Part shown: piece by piece, positions 45,155 to 53,916 of the stretch
How the letters are laid out: every line of letters begins with the position of its first letter
Numbering within the stretch: the stretch's first letter is position 1
Assembly (NCBI GenBank): GCA_003023695.1
Contig: PXYW01000007.1
Span: 121,202 to 176,058 of the forward strand
Length of the DNA: 54,857 nucleotides
Origin: Sulfobacillus benefaciens
GTDB lineage: Bacteria; Bacillota; Sulfobacillia; Sulfobacillales; Sulfobacillaceae
Reading direction: 5' to 3'
Translations under genes and position numbers: made by a program
The notes under the pieces: model-generated
What the model was told of the DNA's origin: nothing
Seen by the model: the letters and a program-made list of their open reading frames with translations, nothing else
The model's database searches: none

Positions 45155-47140
45155 TTAATGGGACACTCGCTTTTGACCACGCTTGGTTTTTTTGCCATGG
45201 TTGGAATCGTATTGGGCAAGTTTACGGTATAATGTCGATCGATGGATACCGAGCTTTTCGGCAGCCAGTGTGATATTTCCCGCACATTCTTCCAACACCT
45301 GACGAATCCATTCCTGTTGTTGGGTTTTCAATATTGTGCGAGACATTTTGGTCTCTGGGCGGGCCTGGCGGAAATGCATCGGCAAATCATCTATCCCAAT
45401 GGTGTCGGTATGGAAGTGCAGCGTCATCACTTGTTCCGCCAAATTGCGTACTTCTCGCACATTGCCTGGCCAATCATAACATTGCAACGCCTTGATGGCT
45501 CCTGGGAGAATCTTGGGCAAAACCTGTCCCCGCTCTTGACATGTCTTTTGTAAAAAGTACAGGAACAACAATACGGCATCCCCCGAACGTTCGCGAAGTG
45601 CCGGTATACTGATGCGCATGACATTTAACCGATAAAACAGATCGGCACGAAAAGTTTTGTTTGCGACCAAGGTTTCTAAGTTTTGGTTGGTGGCCGCTAT
45701 GACACGGACACTCACGGGAATACTGGTGCGTCCACCAATGCGGGTGATTTCCCCACTATCAAGTACTCGCAGTAAATAAGGCTGCATTGACAAAGGCATT
45801 TCGCCGATTTCATCAAGAAATATCGTACCACCATGGGCTTGTTCGAATTTCCCCGGATACCCATCTTTCGAAGCCCCCGTGAAAGCACCGCTTTCATAGC
45901 CAAACAATTCACTTCCGATGAGATCCATGGGAATCGCACCGCAATTAATCGCTACAAAGGGTCCTACGCCATTTAAACTGGAGGCATGGATGGCTTGCGC
46001 CAATACTTCCTTTCCAGTGCCAGTCTCCCCGGTAATTAAAACCGGGGCACTGGTGCCAGCTGCAATTCTAGCGCTTTCCACGGTCCTCAAAAACAGCGGA
46101 GACTTACCCACCAAATTGGCAAACGTATATTTCATGCCTTGACTTTTAACGGGGCGCGGCTTCATTTGAGCCCGTGTCGGCAACTGTACAGGCACCGCTT
46201 GGATGATGGAGCCAATGCGTTGACCATTGCGCAAACATTGCCGCACAATGAGTCGCCACCGTTCTTTGTCTCCTTCAATATCCCAGGTATATCCTGTTTC
46301 TTGTTCAATAACATTTGCAGGAATATAGCTCAACTTATTGTCGCTACTAATCCATCCCTTGCCAACTAAATCTGAGGAACAACGGATAACCTGCCCCCCA
46401 CGATCAACAGCGATAAGTTCTGAGTGGGGCTGACGATTCAGTAGTTCCAAATAATCGCCGAAAATGGTAAAACGCTCAATTTCCAGTCGATCTCGCAATC
46501 GATCCTCAATCGCTCGCGCGGTAGCCTGTACCACAGCCAGGCTATGCGGGTGAAATGCTTCCCGCAATCCTGTCAAATCAATCACCCCAAGAACGCTCCG
46601 AGTTGCCGGGTCCACTATGGGAGCCGCGGCACAAGTCCACTCATGCACTGGCTCGCAATAATGTTCGGCTGCGAAAATGTGTACAGGGGCACTTAGGGCT
46701 AGAGCAGTGCCAATAGCGTTGGTGCCCGCATTTTTCTCCGACCAACCGGATCCGGGCACGAAGTTCATGTTTTCCGCTTTACTGCGAAGAAATCCTTCGC
46801 CGTCAATGGTCAAAATTATCCCGTTGTTGTCGCAAAAAACTACCAAGTGATCCGAATGACGCATAATGGAGGTAAGCTCGTGTATATAGGGCAACAATTC
46901 TGGGTAAAGAGGGTGGTTTTGGGCCAATTCTTCCACTTTTGTCTCGGGCAAGAGACGAGGGGCATTAGACACACTTGGTTGCAGCCCGTATTCCAGGCAT
47001 CGCTGCCAAGAGTCACGAACTGCCGGTCTCGCCGTTACGTCGCCATTATGTTGGTCGATAAATCTCTCCCAGGTCATGCGCGATTCCCGTATCGATCGTC
47101 CAATATCATATCCACTCACAAGCATGTTTGACGCCATCAT
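45155..47140 (-). CDS. sigma-54-dependent activator of the monooxygenase locus (AcoR/MimR-like)
   Basis: A 661-residue enhancer-binding protein. The N-terminal GAF-type sensor (about residues 80-230) contains [20 protein letters not shown], the AcoR-type signature. The central AAA+ domain has Walker [13 protein letters not shown], the sigma-54 contact loop GAFTGA, and Walker [15 protein letters not shown] Fis-type helix-turn-helix ends the protein ([22 protein letters not shown]). GAFTGA is intact, so it should work with RpoN. ATG 47140 follows GGAGGGTGG. It is the last gene of the divergent operon, 31 bp after the chaperonin gene. Mycobacterial MimR is the closest functional model. It likely binds the repeats at 51846-52020. 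Confidence 0.92.
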   Translation of the reverse strand: MMASNMLVSGYDIGRSIRESRMTWERFIDQHNGDVTARPAVRDSWQRCLEYGLQPSVSNAPRLLPETKVEELAQNHPLYPELLPYIHELTSIMRHSDHLVVFCDNNGIILTIDGEGFLRSKAENMNFVPGSGWSEKNAGTNAIGTALALSAPVHIFAAEHYCEPVHEWTCAAAPIVDPATRSVLGVIDLTGLREAFHPHSLAVVQATARAIEDRLRDRLEIERFTIFGDYLELLNRQPHSELIAVDRGGQVIRCSSDLVGKGWISSDNKLSYIPANVIEQETGYTWDIEGDKERWRLIVRQCLRNGQRIGSIIQAVPVQLPTRAQMKPRPVKSQGMKYTFANLVGKSPLFLRTVESARIAAGTSAPVLITGETGTGKEVLAQAIHASSLNGVGPFVAINCGAIPMDLIGSELFGYESGAFTGASKDGYPGKFEQAHGGTIFLDEIGEMPLSMQPYLLRVLDSGEITRIGGRTSIPVSVRVIAATNQNLETLVANKTFRADLFYRLNVMRISIPALRERSGDAVLLFLYFLQKTCQERGQVLPKILPGAIKALQCYDWPGNVREVRNLAEQVMTLHFHTDTIGIDDLPMHFRQARPETKMSRTILKTQQQEWIRQVLEECAGNITLAAEKLGIHRSTLYRKLAQYDSNHGKKTKRGQKRVSH

Positions 47141-47171
47141 CCACCCTCCTATCCAGTTTTGCTTTAATGTC

Positions 47172-48809
47172 TCAGTCTAAACCCAGCAACTCCCCTCCGC
47201 CGCCGCGAGCCGGGCCTTCAGTAACATCAGTGGTATCTAAGATATCCGTTATTAACACGTCTGTAGCCAAAATCATCGAGGATACCGCGATCGCGTTATC
47301 CACGGCCGCATACACCACTTTAACCGGGTCCACGATCCCACGCTCCACAAGGTCTGTGAATTCACCCAATAGGGCGTCATATCCCATGTTTTCCGGCATT
47401 TCCCGAACCCTTGACACCACCTGCTCAGCATCTACGCCGCAATTTCGTGCAATGGTGGCTAATGGCTCCAACAGGGCGTTTTGAACTAAACCCGCACCGT
47501 CCGCTTCGTTGCCGTGCAACGATTCCAGCAAAGGCGCTAAACGACGGGATAATTGCGCCAACGTAGCGCCTCCTCCCGCTACGATCCCCTCCTGCCAAGC
47601 TGCTTTGGCAGCATGAAGGGCATCTTCCACCCGCTGCATCCGTTCTTTTTGATCGACTGAAGTAACCCCACCGACGTAAATTGCCGCCATGCCGCCAGAT
47701 AACCGAGAAAGACGCTGTTGCAACTTTTCACGTTCAAATGGCTGTTCAGTAGCCTCGAGTTGACGGTTAATGGCGTAACGTCGCCCGGCTATGGTGTCAG
47801 GATCCCCTTGACCTCCAATCAATGTCGCCGAGTCATTGGTAATTTCTGCTCTTTCTATCCGGCCTAAAACGTCCATCGTAATTTTTTCCAGGGTCTGTCC
47901 AAGATCTTTGGCTTGAAACTGAGCTCCGGTAAATATTGCTATATCTTCTAGAGCCAGGGTGCGCCACGGCCCGAATTCCGGAGCCCGCACGATAACCAAA
48001 GGGATTCGTTGTTTGACTGCCAGCAGCTCTGCCATAGCTGATGACGCCACATCATCAGCTATGAGCAACATTGCCCCGTACCGATTAGACACTTGGCGAT
48101 AAAGAGTGGCAATTGCTGTCACATCGGATTTGGCAATGAGCTGGTCCGTGACCAGAACGGCCACATCGGACAAATTTGCTCGCATCAATTGACGGTCCGT
48201 AACCATGTGATGAGATACATAGCCACGATCAATCTGCATTCCTTCTACAACGTCCACTTCCGATGTCAGAGTTGAACTAGGCTCCACTGCAATTAGTCCG
48301 TCCACTCCAACCCGCTCCAACGCGGTCATGACAAGGGATCCAGTGGCCATGTCGCCCCCCGCAATCGAGGCTACTTGTCGTAACGTCTCAAGACTAGTGG
48401 CAGGCCGAGCCAGCTCTTTTAACATGCTTAGAGTCTGGCGCCCCGCCAACTCCATTCCCCGGACTAAATCGACCGGATTGGCGCCTCCATTCAAAATAGC
48501 CAGTCCCCGCTGGATTAACGCATTCGCCAAAACGGTGGCGGTTGTGGTACCATCGCCCGCAATCTCGTTGGTTTGATGAGCCACCTCGCGAACCAATTGA
48601 GCACCCATGTTTTCAAACCGATCAACGAGTTCAATTTCGTTGGCAATGCTTACTCCGTCGCTTGATACAACGGGTCTTCCTAAAGGACGGTCAATCATCA
48701 CGTTGCGCCCCTTGGGCCCTAAGGTCACTGCTACTGCGGCCGACAGCTGATCAACCCCATGTGCGAGGGCCTTGCGGGCTTGATCGTGAAATCGAAGCAA
48801 TTTAGGCAT
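47172..48809 (-). CDS. dedicated GroEL-type chaperonin paralogue
   Basis: A 545-residue group I chaperonin. GroEL marks are clear: [31 protein letters not shown] (ATP site) and [13 protein letters not shown]. The C-terminal tail is [10 protein letters not shown] and lacks the GGM repeats that housekeeping GroEL carries. The gene lies alone, with no groES, in the monooxygenase operon. In mycobacterial mim clusters a similar chaperonin is needed for the hydroxylase to fold, so a dedicated client role is likely. ATG 48809 follows AGGGAGG. It is 31 bp after the dehydrogenase gene. Confidence 0.92.
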   Translation of the reverse strand: MPKLLRFHDQARKALAHGVDQLSAAVAVTLGPKGRNVMIDRPLGRPVVSSDGVSIANEIELVDRFENMGAQLVREVAHQTNEIAGDGTTTATVLANALIQRGLAILNGGANPVDLVRGMELAGRQTLSMLKELARPATSLETLRQVASIAGGDMATGSLVMTALERVGVDGLIAVEPSSTLTSEVDVVEGMQIDRGYVSHHMVTDRQLMRANLSDVAVLVTDQLIAKSDVTAIATLYRQVSNRYGAMLLIADDVASSAMAELLAVKQRIPLVIVRAPEFGPWRTLALEDIAIFTGAQFQAKDLGQTLEKITMDVLGRIERAEITNDSATLIGGQGDPDTIAGRRYAINRQLEATEQPFEREKLQQRLSRLSGGMAAIYVGGVTSVDQKERMQRVEDALHAAKAAWQEGIVAGGGATLAQLSRRLAPLLESLHGNEADGAGLVQNALLEPLATIARNCGVDAEQVVSRVREMPENMGYDALLGEFTDLVERGIVDPVKVVYAAVDNAIAVSSMILATDVLITDILDTTDVTEGPARGGGGELLGLD

Positions 48810-48840
48810 AGCCTGCCTCCCTTTAAGCCAAATTAGAAAA

Positions 48841-49875
48841 TCATGGAACCAAGACCGCACGACCCATGATTTCTCCCCTGTCCAAGGCATCCAGCACTTT
48901 ACCTGCCTCGGCCAACGGATATCTCGTGGCAGAAATGGTAACGAGACCCTGGCGGTTCAGTTCCATCAATTCCACCAGTTCGTTATAGGTCCCCACCAGA
49001 TTCCCCGCCACATTAATTTCTTGATTGACGAATGTCAGAGTCGGCACCTCCAACAGACCCCCATAGCCGACAACGGAATAAGTGCCGCCTTTGGCCAACA
49101 TTGCCACCCCAGCTCCTGGCGTGTGGTGTTCCCCGACAAAGTCGATCACGATGTCCGCACCCCTACCTCCGGTTAAGGATCGTACTTGGGCAACGCCGCC
49201 GTCATTGCTAGCCAAAACACCCCGATGGGCGCCCAATGACTCAGCAAACTGTAAACGTGCCGACGCACTGTCCACAGCTATGATCGTCGCCGGTGTCAGA
49301 GCACGCAGGATTTGTACGGCAAAGTGTCCCAATCCACCAATACCAATGACCGCCACCACACTGCCCGGGGCGGTTAAAGGCGTCATTTTCTTAACCGCGT
49401 GATACGCGGTAATCCCCGCATCAGCAAAGGGAGCCAATGATATCGGATCGGTTCCTGACGCCAACTTCACCACCGATCTTACAGATGTCCGCATATACTC
49501 GGCGTATCCGCCATCGGTGCCATCAAGTCCCGGAAACCGTCCATTGACACAATGCATATCGTTGCCAGCACGACAGGCCGAGCAGAGCCCGCAGGTCATC
49601 AGAGGGTGGAGAATTACTGGATCCCCTATAGTGAACTCCGTGACCCCGGAACCCACTTGATGAATATGCCCTGCATTTTCATGTCCGATAATGTACGGCA
49701 ACCGTGGGTCACCCAGTGCATCCCGCCAAATTCCCTCTACAATGTGTAAATCCGTACGGCACACCCCGGCACCGGCAATTTTAATCAACACCTCCCCTGG
49801 GCCCAAAATCTCTGGATCGGGCACCTCTTCATAACGGACCGGTTCATGGTATGCATGAATTCGCACAGCTCTCAT
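48841..49875 (-). CDS. zinc-dependent alcohol dehydrogenase
   Basis: A 344-residue medium-chain dehydrogenase. The catalytic zinc site (VCRTD, with GHENAGHIHQVG) and the structural zinc cysteines (CGLCSACRAGNDMHC) are complete. The cofactor fold has GIGGLGHFAVQILRAL. It would oxidise the alcohol made by the monooxygenase, for example 2-propanol to acetone or acetol to methylglyoxal. The substrate is inferred from the locus. ATG 49875 follows GATGAGGGAAT. The gene follows the DUF59 gene by 48 bp and precedes the chaperonin gene. Confidence 0.9.
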   Translation of the reverse strand: MRAVRIHAYHEPVRYEEVPDPEILGPGEVLIKIAGAGVCRTDLHIVEGIWRDALGDPRLPYIIGHENAGHIHQVGSGVTEFTIGDPVILHPLMTCGLCSACRAGNDMHCVNGRFPGLDGTDGGYAEYMRTSVRSVVKLASGTDPISLAPFADAGITAYHAVKKMTPLTAPGSVVAVIGIGGLGHFAVQILRALTPATIIAVDSASARLQFAESLGAHRGVLASNDGGVAQVRSLTGGRGADIVIDFVGEHHTPGAGVAMLAKGGTYSVVGYGGLLEVPTLTFVNQEINVAGNLVGTYNELVELMELNRQGLVTISATRYPLAEAGKVLDALDRGEIMGRAVLVP

Positions 49876-49923
49876 ATTCCCTCATCTCCTTCTCTTTCCG
49901 CGGTATCATCAGGGACCAGCCTT

Positions 49924-50616
49924 TTATCCTCCATAACGAATCTGCAGCAGCCCTTGACACAAATCTCCGTTGAATTCACGATTCATCCGAGTCAAACGCA
50001 ACTGGTGCCAATAACGGGAAAAGTCCCTATCTGCAATCGGCTTCCCCTCCAGGGTAATTAGGGCATAGTCGTCAGGGTTGGCAGAAATTCCGAGTGTTTT
50101 ACGCATGGCTTGATACCTCTCCCATACTAAACTGGTCTCTGGATCGCCTAACGCAATTGTCACCTCGTGGACCGACAATTTGACCACCTCAGGCACGGCC
50201 CAAATCCGCAACATTATCGTAATAAGATCCGCTTGACGACCCATAAAGGCCTTCTTTTGGAAGTGAAGCCGCAGGCTCTCAAGATCTCCGTCAGCCTCCT
50301 CAGAGAAGATGTCACGAAATTTTTTCCCATCGGTTAGTCCGGCATTAAGCAAGTCGGATGACTGATGATCTTTAAGAGATATCTCTGCCTTAGCAACCCA
50401 ATTCATCGATAATACCGCTTGGTTAGCGTCTTCCAACATCAAAAAGGCAAAGTTCGGAGAACACCAGTAGGTTGGCAAACGCAACACCACTTTCACCTGA
50501 CTCCCATTCACGGTAATCGAATCAACAAATCCTAGTTCCGTCACGGGTTGATCCAATTCGGGATCCATGACTTGTTCTAGCACATGCCATATTTCTTGAT
50601 ACCGGGTTTCAGCCAT
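49924..50616 (-). CDS. DUF59/MIP18-type protein of the monooxygenase locus
   Basis: A 230-residue protein. Residues 1-85 match DUF59 (MIP18/PaaD-type iron-sulfur or metal assembly fold): VLEQVMDPELDQPVTELGFVDSI ... VVLRLPTYWCSPNFAFLML. The C-terminal 140 residues are an extension I do not recognise, rich in charged helices. ATG 50616 has AGGAGGTGCCGT upstream. It sits between the amidohydrolase (10 bp) and the alcohol dehydrogenase. Homologues accompany Prm/Mim loci, where they may help metal insertion or hydroxylase assembly. This is inference. Confidence 0.78.
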   Translation of the reverse strand: MAETRYQEIWHVLEQVMDPELDQPVTELGFVDSITVNGSQVKVVLRLPTYWCSPNFAFLMLEDANQAVLSMNWVAKAEISLKDHQSSDLLNAGLTDGKKFRDIFSEEADGDLESLRLHFQKKAFMGRQADLITIMLRIWAVPEVVKLSVHEVTIALGDPETSLVWERYQAMRKTLGISANPDDYALITLEGKPIADRDFSRYWHQLRLTRMNREFNGDLCQGLLQIRYGG

Positions 50617-50626
50617 ACGGCACCTC

Positions 50627-51658
50627 CTATCCCGCTTGCTCTATCACGTGCGCTATGCTGTCCCCAGCTAATTGCCTCTTTGCTTTTTCAATGTCAATAC
50701 CGTAAAGTCGCGCGGCATTTTCTCCTAAAATTTTCTTCTTGATGGATAACGTCAGTCTCTGTCCGCTCTCTTTTTGAATGTCCTCTGGCAGTTCAAAACT
50801 CATGAATTTCTCGACCAACCATTTGGGATGCCACAAAGCATAATCACTACCAAATAAAATGCGATCCTCCCCGAGCCAATAAAGCAACTCGCCCATGATT
50901 TCCGCGAAGTAGCGGGGCCGAGTATGAATGAAGGCATTAGCTACCGCGAGCCCGGCATAGACATTGGGTTCTTGCACTGCAATCCAGCAGAAATCATCGA
51001 GCCGCGGTAATCCAATGTGTTCAACGATGAAGTTCAATTCTGGAAATGCGCTAGCTGCATCATCGACATCGGCAACATCAAAAGCATCCCGATTCAAGGG
51101 TTTAATCGTTGGTCCTTTGTGGACGTGGATATTGCGTATCCCCAATTGCAAACATTTTGCAAGATATCTTTGCGCCCAAGGATCTGACAACTTGTATCCT
51201 TTGGAGTCCCCATGCCATTCTGCCGTGTACAATTTGACACCTTGTAAGCCAAATGTCTTGGCGCGATATTCTAGGAGGTCCAACCCACGTTCTCCATCCC
51301 GGGGATCGAAATAACCGTTGCCAATAAGCCGCCCAGGATATTTTTCCACCAGCCCAAAGTTTTTCTCAATGTTTCCAAACGGTTCTTTGTAGAAATCGGT
51401 GAGTCCCACAGGTTGAAAGATGGCCATATCCACATAGCCTCGACCAAACAAATCGTGGAGCATGGTATCTTCATCATATTTGGTAAACTTGTCATGCGGC
51501 CATAGCCATTCTTCTGGACTCAAATTACGGTGGTAATCATAAAAGCAATCGATGAACTCGGCCCCATGTCGGTTGCGCTGGTTGGCTGCGCTGCCATCCC
51601 AAAACGCGATGTGCCCATCAATTATAAAAATCTCGTCTCCATCAGCGGTTTTAAACAT
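50627..51658 (-). CDS. amidohydrolase-family protein of the monooxygenase locus
   Basis: A 343-residue metal-dependent hydrolase of the amidohydrolase-2 type. The first strand reads IIDGHIAFWDG: D14, H16, but Ala at 18 where the family has the second histidine of HxH. The other metal ligands look present: IHVHKGP, VEHIGLP and FGSDYALWHP. It could therefore bind one metal or have lost activity. Homologues are constant members of Prm/Mim clusters, where they are thought to help form active hydroxylase. ATG 51658 follows GGGATGGGAG. It is the first gene of the leftward operon, about 90 nt after a predicted sigma-54 promoter. Confidence 0.83.
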   Translation of the reverse strand: MFKTADGDEIFIIDGHIAFWDGSAANQRNRHGAEFIDCFYDYHRNLSPEEWLWPHDKFTKYDEDTMLHDLFGRGYVDMAIFQPVGLTDFYKEPFGNIEKNFGLVEKYPGRLIGNGYFDPRDGERGLDLLEYRAKTFGLQGVKLYTAEWHGDSKGYKLSDPWAQRYLAKCLQLGIRNIHVHKGPTIKPLNRDAFDVADVDDAASAFPELNFIVEHIGLPRLDDFCWIAVQEPNVYAGLAVANAFIHTRPRYFAEIMGELLYWLGEDRILFGSDYALWHPKWLVEKFMSFELPEDIQKESGQRLTLSIKKKILGENAARLYGIDIEKAKRQLAGDSIAHVIEQAG

Positions 51659-51756
51659 TGCACTCCCATCCCTTCTTTTCCTGTCTGTCACTAAACCCTT
51701 GCAACGACTCAATTGAAAAACCTACAGGAGGGACTTACCCTCTGCCCAATTATTGA

Positions 51757-51772
51757 AGCGGATTTCGTGCCA
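51757..51772 (-). promoter_or_regulatory. sigma-54-type promoter for the leftward operon (weaker match)
   Basis: On the minus strand TGGCAC-GAAAT-CCGCT keeps the essential GG and GC with 10 bases between them. The -24 element is perfect and the -12 element matches GC but has CC in place of TT. It faces the amidohydrolase gene, leaving a leader of about 90 nt. Confidence 0.55.
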
Positions 51773-51845
51773 GAATAACTTGACCGGGAAACCGAGACCG
51801 AGAGGTTGTCAATGCCAGCCCAAGGGATTTGGCACCGCATAACTA

Positions 51846-51881
51846 TGTTGCACGATCATGATGGTGTCGCATTTTGCAACA
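51846..51881. promoter_or_regulatory. enhancer-type repeat cluster, left part
   Basis: TGTTGCA (51846-51852) precedes a 17-bp imperfect dyad, TGTCGCA-TTT-TGCAACA (51865-51881). The arms fit TGTYGCA-N3-TGCRACA. It lies about 220 bp upstream of the rightward sigma-54 promoter and 75-110 bp upstream of the leftward one, a typical enhancer distance. The AcoR/MimR-like activator is the natural binder. Confidence 0.6.
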
Positions 51882-51984
51882 TTATTCACATCTTTCATTT
51901 TACACCAAATATTGGCACCTATGTAGTCCTGTATTACCATGGTTGTACCCTAATCCTCTTGTTCCATGCGCATGAACCCCGCGG

Positions 51985-52020
51985 TGTCGCAAACCTCGAC
52001 AGTTCATGGTTTTTGCAACA
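51985..52020. promoter_or_regulatory. enhancer-type repeat cluster, right part
   Basis: A second copy TGTCGCA-AAC-CTCGACA (51985-52001) is a weaker dyad of the same spacing, followed by a half-site TGCAACA at 52014-52020. They are about 77-112 bp upstream of the GG of the rightward sigma-54 promoter. Confidence 0.55.
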
Positions 52021-52095
52021 ACAGATACTACAGTTCAATCTCGGAGAATGCCCTTATCTACTGAAAGTGAGAGCATTTTGTTCCATCCAAGATTT

Positions 52096-52111
52096 TGGCA
52101 CTAAGTTTGCT
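52096..52111 (+). promoter_or_regulatory. sigma-54 promoter of the monooxygenase genes
   Basis: TGGCAC-TAAGT-TTGCT is a complete match to the sigma-54 consensus, with GG and GC separated by 10 bases. It is 78 bp before the hydroxylase ATG. No sigma-A-like promoter is obvious nearby. The rest of this 531-bp intergenic region holds the enhancer repeats and no credible gene. Confidence 0.87.
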
Positions 52112-52189
52112 TCTATTCTTATGTGAGAGTATTTCGTATCTCTCAAATAACTTCAGCCGACCTTTGGATCACATTTAAGGGGGTTTAAC

Positions 52190-53845
52190 ATGGCCACATC
52201 ATTATCCAAGATTACGGCACAACGAGGGGTTAGCCTGGCCGAAGCCACGCGTCGAATTTCTGACTTAGGCTGGCTGCCCACCTACGCCCAGCAATCAATG
52301 AAGTATCCCACAGACTACAAATTCTCCAAGGCTCCCAAAGATCCAATGAAGCAAGTTTTGCGCTCCTATTTTCCTATGCAGGAAGAAAAAGACAACCGTG
52401 TTTATGGTGCGCTTGATGCCGGACTGCGGGGCAATATGTTCCGTGATGTAGAGCCCCGATGGATTGAGTGGATGAAACTGTTTCTGGCGATTATTCCCTT
52501 CCCCGAAATCTCGGCCGCACGGTCCATGGCGATTGAGGCCAACGTCGTACCCGGACACGATCTCCGTACTGGCTATACTCTTCAGATGATAGACGAAATG
52601 CGGCACTCGACGATTCAGATGAATTTAAAGAAGTGGTATATGGAGAACTACATTGACCCGGCGGGGTTTGACATTACCGAAAAAGCATTCGGAAAATGTT
52701 ATGCCACTACTATCGGCCGCCAATTTGCTGAAGGATTCATTACGGGAGACGCCATTACCGCGACTAATATTTACTTGCAAGTAGTGGCAGAAACCGCTTT
52801 TACCAACACATTATTTGTTGCCATGCCGTCAGAAGCGGCACGAAATGGTGACTACGCGCTTCCTACCGTCTTTTTATCGGTGCAATCCGATGAATCTCGC
52901 CACATCGGCAATGGCCATTCCACTTTGATGTCAGTACTCGCCGACCCGGATAATCACCAACTGTTGGAACGCGACATACGCTACGCCTTTTGGCAAAACC
53001 ACGCGATTGTCGATGCCGCCATTGGCACCATTATCGAATATGGCACCAAAGATCGCAGCAAAGATCGCGAATCTTACGCCGAACTTTGGCAACGGTGGAT
53101 ATTTGACGACTATTATCGCAGCTATCTGTTGCCTTTAGAAAAATACGGACTGAAAATTCATCACGACGACGTTCAAGCAGCGTGGGACCGTATCATCAAA
53201 AAAGATTACGTCCACTACACAGCTCAATTCTTTTCAGCCGGATGGCCGGTAAACTTTTGGCGTATCGACCCCCTCGACGAACGAGATTTCGAGTGGTTCG
53301 AGTACAAATATCCCGGATGGTACAACAAGTTCGGGGCATGGTGGGAGAATTATCGAAAATTTTCCACCCCCGGCACTCCTGTCGTGTTTGCTGACACTGG
53401 ATATGTATATCCTCATCGGTGCTGGAGTTGCCTTGTTCCCTGTCTGATTCGCGAAGATATGGTGGTGGACGAAGTCGATGGGCAACTTTACACCTATTGC
53501 TCCGAACAATGCCGATGGACTCATAAGGTAGCCTTTGCCAGCGAATATGAAGGCCGTCCCACGCCAGCCATGGGTCGATTCAGCGGTCGCCGGCAATGGG
53601 AAGAAGTTTATCATGGGTGGGATTTAGCAGACATTATTCAAGATCTGGGTTTTGTACGTTCTGATGGGAAGACTCTAGTACCTCAACCCCATTTGCACTT
53701 CGACGATAGGAAGATGTGGACGCTAGACCACGTCCGAGGCTACGAACTGCGCAGCCCCTTGCTGGACTTAAGAGCGATGACGCCTGAGGCTCGTCAGGCT
53801 CATATTGCTGAATACCAGAAGGGTTTTACCGTACACCGCATCTAA
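52190..53845 (+). CDS. soluble diiron monooxygenase, hydroxylase large subunit (PrmA/MimA type)
   Basis: A 551-residue alpha subunit of a soluble diiron monooxygenase, propane/acetone type (group 5). All six iron ligands are visible: E106, E136 and H139 (DEMRH), E201, E235 and H238 (DESRH). Their spacing (30, 3, 62, 34, 3) equals that of methane monooxygenase MmoX. ATG 52190 follows AAGGGGG. It would hydroxylate a small hydrocarbon or ketone (propane to 2-propanol, acetone to acetol) or phenol; family members vary and the sequence alone does not decide. The reductase gene follows, and the small and coupling subunits should lie beyond the window. Confidence 0.95.
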   Translation: MATSLSKITAQRGVSLAEATRRISDLGWLPTYAQQSMKYPTDYKFSKAPKDPMKQVLRSYFPMQEEKDNRVYGALDAGLRGNMFRDVEPRWIEWMKLFLAIIPFPEISAARSMAIEANVVPGHDLRTGYTLQMIDEMRHSTIQMNLKKWYMENYIDPAGFDITEKAFGKCYATTIGRQFAEGFITGDAITATNIYLQVVAETAFTNTLFVAMPSEAARNGDYALPTVFLSVQSDESRHIGNGHSTLMSVLADPDNHQLLERDIRYAFWQNHAIVDAAIGTIIEYGTKDRSKDRESYAELWQRWIFDDYYRSYLLPLEKYGLKIHHDDVQAAWDRIIKKDYVHYTAQFFSAGWPVNFWRIDPLDERDFEWFEYKYPGWYNKFGAWWENYRKFSTPGTPVVFADTGYVYPHRCWSCLVPCLIREDMVVDEVDGQLYTYCSEQCRWTHKVAFASEYEGRPTPAMGRFSGRRQWEEVYHGWDLADIIQDLGFVRSDGKTLVPQPHLHFDDRKMWTLDHVRGYELRSPLLDLRAMTPEARQAHIAEYQKGFTVHRI

Positions 53846-53916
53846 TGCTAGGGCAACCCGGGGGTGCTACCGAAGCCTCTAGGTTGCCTGCCAATACACC
53901 TAAGGGGGATGCACCC

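Noticed and set aside
51806-52126. 106-residue open frame in the divergent monooxygenase promoter region
   Set aside because: It covers the enhancer repeats and the sigma-54 promoter, has no ribosome site and an odd composition. The regulatory reading explains the DNA better.
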